A DNA stretch of 64,000 bases from PFJX01 sp963713085 (GTDB lineage: Bacteria; Pseudomonadota; Gammaproteobacteria; Burkholderiales; Thiobacillaceae), in assembly GCA_963713085.1 (NCBI GenBank), contig CAVQKQ010000012.1, positions 82,640-146,639 on the forward strand. The letters run 5' to 3'. A program made the translations under genes and the position numbers. Below the pieces are notes generated by a model. It did no database searches and was not told where the DNA came from. It worked only from the letters and a program-made list of their open reading frames with translations. This document shows positions 62,632-64,000 of the stretch, piece by piece. How positions within the stretch are numbered: the first letter of the stretch is position 1; each line of letters opens with the position of its first letter.

Positions 62632-62787
62632 ATGACACTAAAAGTAATCAGTATAAGATTTGGCCGCACCGGCACGGACTCGATGCGCGAGGCGCTTGAG
62701 ATCCTTGGTTTCGGCCCCTGTCATCACATGCGCGAACTTAGGAATCAAAGGGGCCAGGGTCGGGTTTATTTTTACTCTTCCACATAA
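62632..62787 (+). pseudogene. Sulfotransferase 5' remnant
   Basis: Codons from the ATG at 62632 read TLKVISIRFGRTGTDSMREA followed by LEILGFGPCHHMREL, the N-terminus of the P-loop sulfotransferase family (PAPS-binding GFGRTGT-type loop, here RFGRTGT). After about 38 codons the homology stops at a palindromic repeat and the frame ends at 62787. The rest of the roughly 200-residue enzyme is missing. This patch is GC-richer than its surroundings. Confidence 0.75.
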
Positions 62788-62809
62788 CAACGCGACCCTG
62801 GCCCCTTTT
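62747..62809. repeat. Long inverted repeat (REP/RAYT-type hairpin)
   Basis: AAAGGGGCCAGGGTCG (62747-62762) and CGACCCTGGCCCCTTTT (62793-62809) form a perfect 16-bp stem around a 30-base loop. Such ggggccagggtcg hairpins resemble those moved by REP-associated tyrosine transposases. It begins exactly where the sulfotransferase homology ends. Confidence 0.75.
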
Positions 62810-62901
62810 CTCATAAATGTAGGAAACTCTTGCTGTTTGTCTCCAATATTTGCGGCGTCAGTCTGGGTATATTTTTCAAATTACATTAATTTAGAGGCAT
62901 C

Positions 62902-63636
62902 ATGTCCGTAACGAAGACAACACGAATTGTTATTACTGTATTGGCAACGCTAATCATGGCGTCTAGTGCATGGTATTTTTTATTTGGCACCAACCATTAC
63001 GATAAAGCAATGCGCGAGACATCCTTAAGGTTAACATCGTTGGTAAACATTGAACTTAATAGTAACAATGCTGGTGATATAACGTATGGTGACCTTGAAA
63101 AGAAACTAGAGGAGTCTATAAAAGACACTGAAACACTTTATGCGGGCGTAAAAAAACCAAGTTTTGGTAGTGCGTCGGAATTCGAAAAAAAGGTTCTGGA
63201 GTTTCTGGACGCGAGCCTTAGATTTCAACGAGCAATGAAATTAAAATACGTTACCGCTTTGCAAGCAAGCACAATAATGGCACAAGCAGATAACTCTACA
63301 AAGAATAGAATGAATACCCCCTCTTATCGGGGAGATCCTATGGTTGCGTTGAATACATATAATTCGAGCTTGGGGCCTATATGGAAACAACTCGAGCAAG
63401 CTGAGAAGGCAATGGCTACAGCAACGCAAGCTGAGCAATCCTTTCGTGACTCCATCAATAACTTAATCAATGCTACTCATAAAGCGGCTTCAATTACATC
63501 TTCTGGCAATTTAGTGGATATTGCCTTGTTAAATAAATTAACTCCGCAAGGTAAAATTGTTGAAGGTAATGCAAAAATTGTTCCAAACAATAGCGATGAA
63601 TGGTCTACGAAGGCCAAGTCCTATGCAGAACAGTAA
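62902..63636 (+). CDS. Hypothetical membrane-anchored extracytoplasmic protein
   Basis: A 244-residue protein with one N-terminal membrane helix (IVITVLATLIMASSAWYFLF), which may be an uncleaved anchor. A mostly helical domain follows (LEKKLEESIKDTETLYAGVK, AEKAMATATQAEQSFRDSIN) with no cysteines. AT-rich codon use. It stands alone after the hairpin repeat. No family recognised. Confidence 0.7.
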   Translation: MSVTKTTRIVITVLATLIMASSAWYFLFGTNHYDKAMRETSLRLTSLVNIELNSNNAGDITYGDLEKKLEESIKDTETLYAGVKKPSFGSASEFEKKVLEFLDASLRFQRAMKLKYVTALQASTIMAQADNSTKNRMNTPSYRGDPMVALNTYNSSLGPIWKQLEQAEKAMATATQAEQSFRDSINNLINATHKAASITSSGNLVDIALLNKLTPQGKIVEGNAKIVPNNSDEWSTKAKSYAEQ

Positions 63637-64000
63637 TAATTCGCCTCGAGCACTGCAAGCTTCAAAAAAGCGATGATATTTAGGCGGAAGTGCCCGCCAT
63701 GATCACCGGCTACGCGGAGATCAGCCATAAGCAGTAATGCGACCTTAAAGGCGAGCCAATTAACTCGTTCGAAAGTCGCTTGCAAAGGACCCCAACGACG
63801 CAAAGGGTTTAGAGATGGCTGGTATTATGCCTTTCAGGGAGAAAACTATATTCAGGCTGTTTGTATTTAATATTTTACTCAAACAGCTGCCGCCGGACAC
63901 ACCCTATTTCACAGATATTAATTGGCACATAATAATCAATTTGAGTGTTAGGATGTGCGATGATCTTTTGAGCTCAATATGCGGCTACGTTAATTAGAAA
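63637..64000. other. Window end without a supported gene
   Basis: A GC-richer patch at about 63655-63800 sits within AT-rich sequence and looks like a remnant of another element; I could not identify it. Short frames here (for example 63815-63997 on the plus strand) have no ribosome site or recognisable motif. Confidence 0.4.

Noticed and set aside
63815..63997. 60-codon frame at the window end
   Set aside because: No ribosome site, no recognisable motif and low-information composition; not supported as a gene.

Overview
The window looks like chromosome of a free-living, motile betaproteobacterium (Rhodocyclales/Nitrosomonadales type). The signs are high GC with GC-ending codons, the ybeY-phoH-miaB order, an flhB-flhA-flhF-flhG-fliA-motCD cluster, BPSS1780-family and DUF2782 proteins beside polA, an S-adenosylhomocysteine (SAH) riboswitch ahead of ahcY, and a SigF/NrsF methionine-sulfoxide repair locus like one described in Azospira. 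The assignment rests on gene content; no marker gene fixes the genus.

Layout. 1-6.8 kb: ybeY (cut by the window edge), phoH, miaB and tRNA-Met; a possible ABM-fold protein; a TolC/adaptor/thioredoxin operon; a YqhA membrane protein. 6.9-16.4 kb: a PilZ-like protein and a tightly overlapping flagellar export, placement and motor operon. 16.5-26.3 kb: a helical-repeat protein, hslU without hslV beside it, small envelope proteins, a LOG protein and polA carrying an in-frame palindromic repeat. 26.3-31.5 kb: an accessory block with a divergent SoxY-SoxZ pair, a small secreted protein and a LuxR-type regulator divergent from a hybrid sensor kinase. 31.5-41.4 kb: moaE, an orphan OmpR-type regulator, kup, a small basic exported protein, a QseBC/PmrAB-like two-component system, a cNMP/CBS/DUF294 protein with a DEDDh exonuclease, and an NhaP antiporter. 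41.5-43.9 kb: a decayed IS66 element. 44.1-50.7 kb: msrB, msrA, a Met-containing peptide remnant, an MsrP-like molybdoenzyme, cytochrome b561, DUF1223, a diguanylate cyclase, sigF and nrsF. 50.8-59.8 kb: a nitrilase/GNAT pair, a SWIM protein, a Fic protein with an operator-like repeat, riboswitch-controlled ahcY, and an ATP-grasp/alpha-E pair. 60-64 kb: a markedly AT-richer island of unrecognised overlapping genes, a sulfotransferase remnant and a hairpin repeat.

The clearest system is at 44-50.7 kb. Three perfect copies of GTAACC-N16-CGAA lie upstream of msrB, the DUF1223-cytochrome-molybdoenzyme-msrA operon, and sigF itself. This supports a self-activating periplasmic methionine-repair regulon held by the Cys-containing membrane anti-sigma factor NrsF. 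Its methionine-rich scavenger gene seems reduced to a 40-codon remnant. Other control elements are the SAH riboswitch, two QseB/PmrA-type direct repeats, and an inverted repeat before fic.

At least ten single-base frame breaks, many in homopolymers and several in conserved genes (ahcY, kup, alpha-E), run through the second half. They suggest sequence-quality problems as readily as real pseudogenes, so such genes are given here as full-length loci with the break noted.
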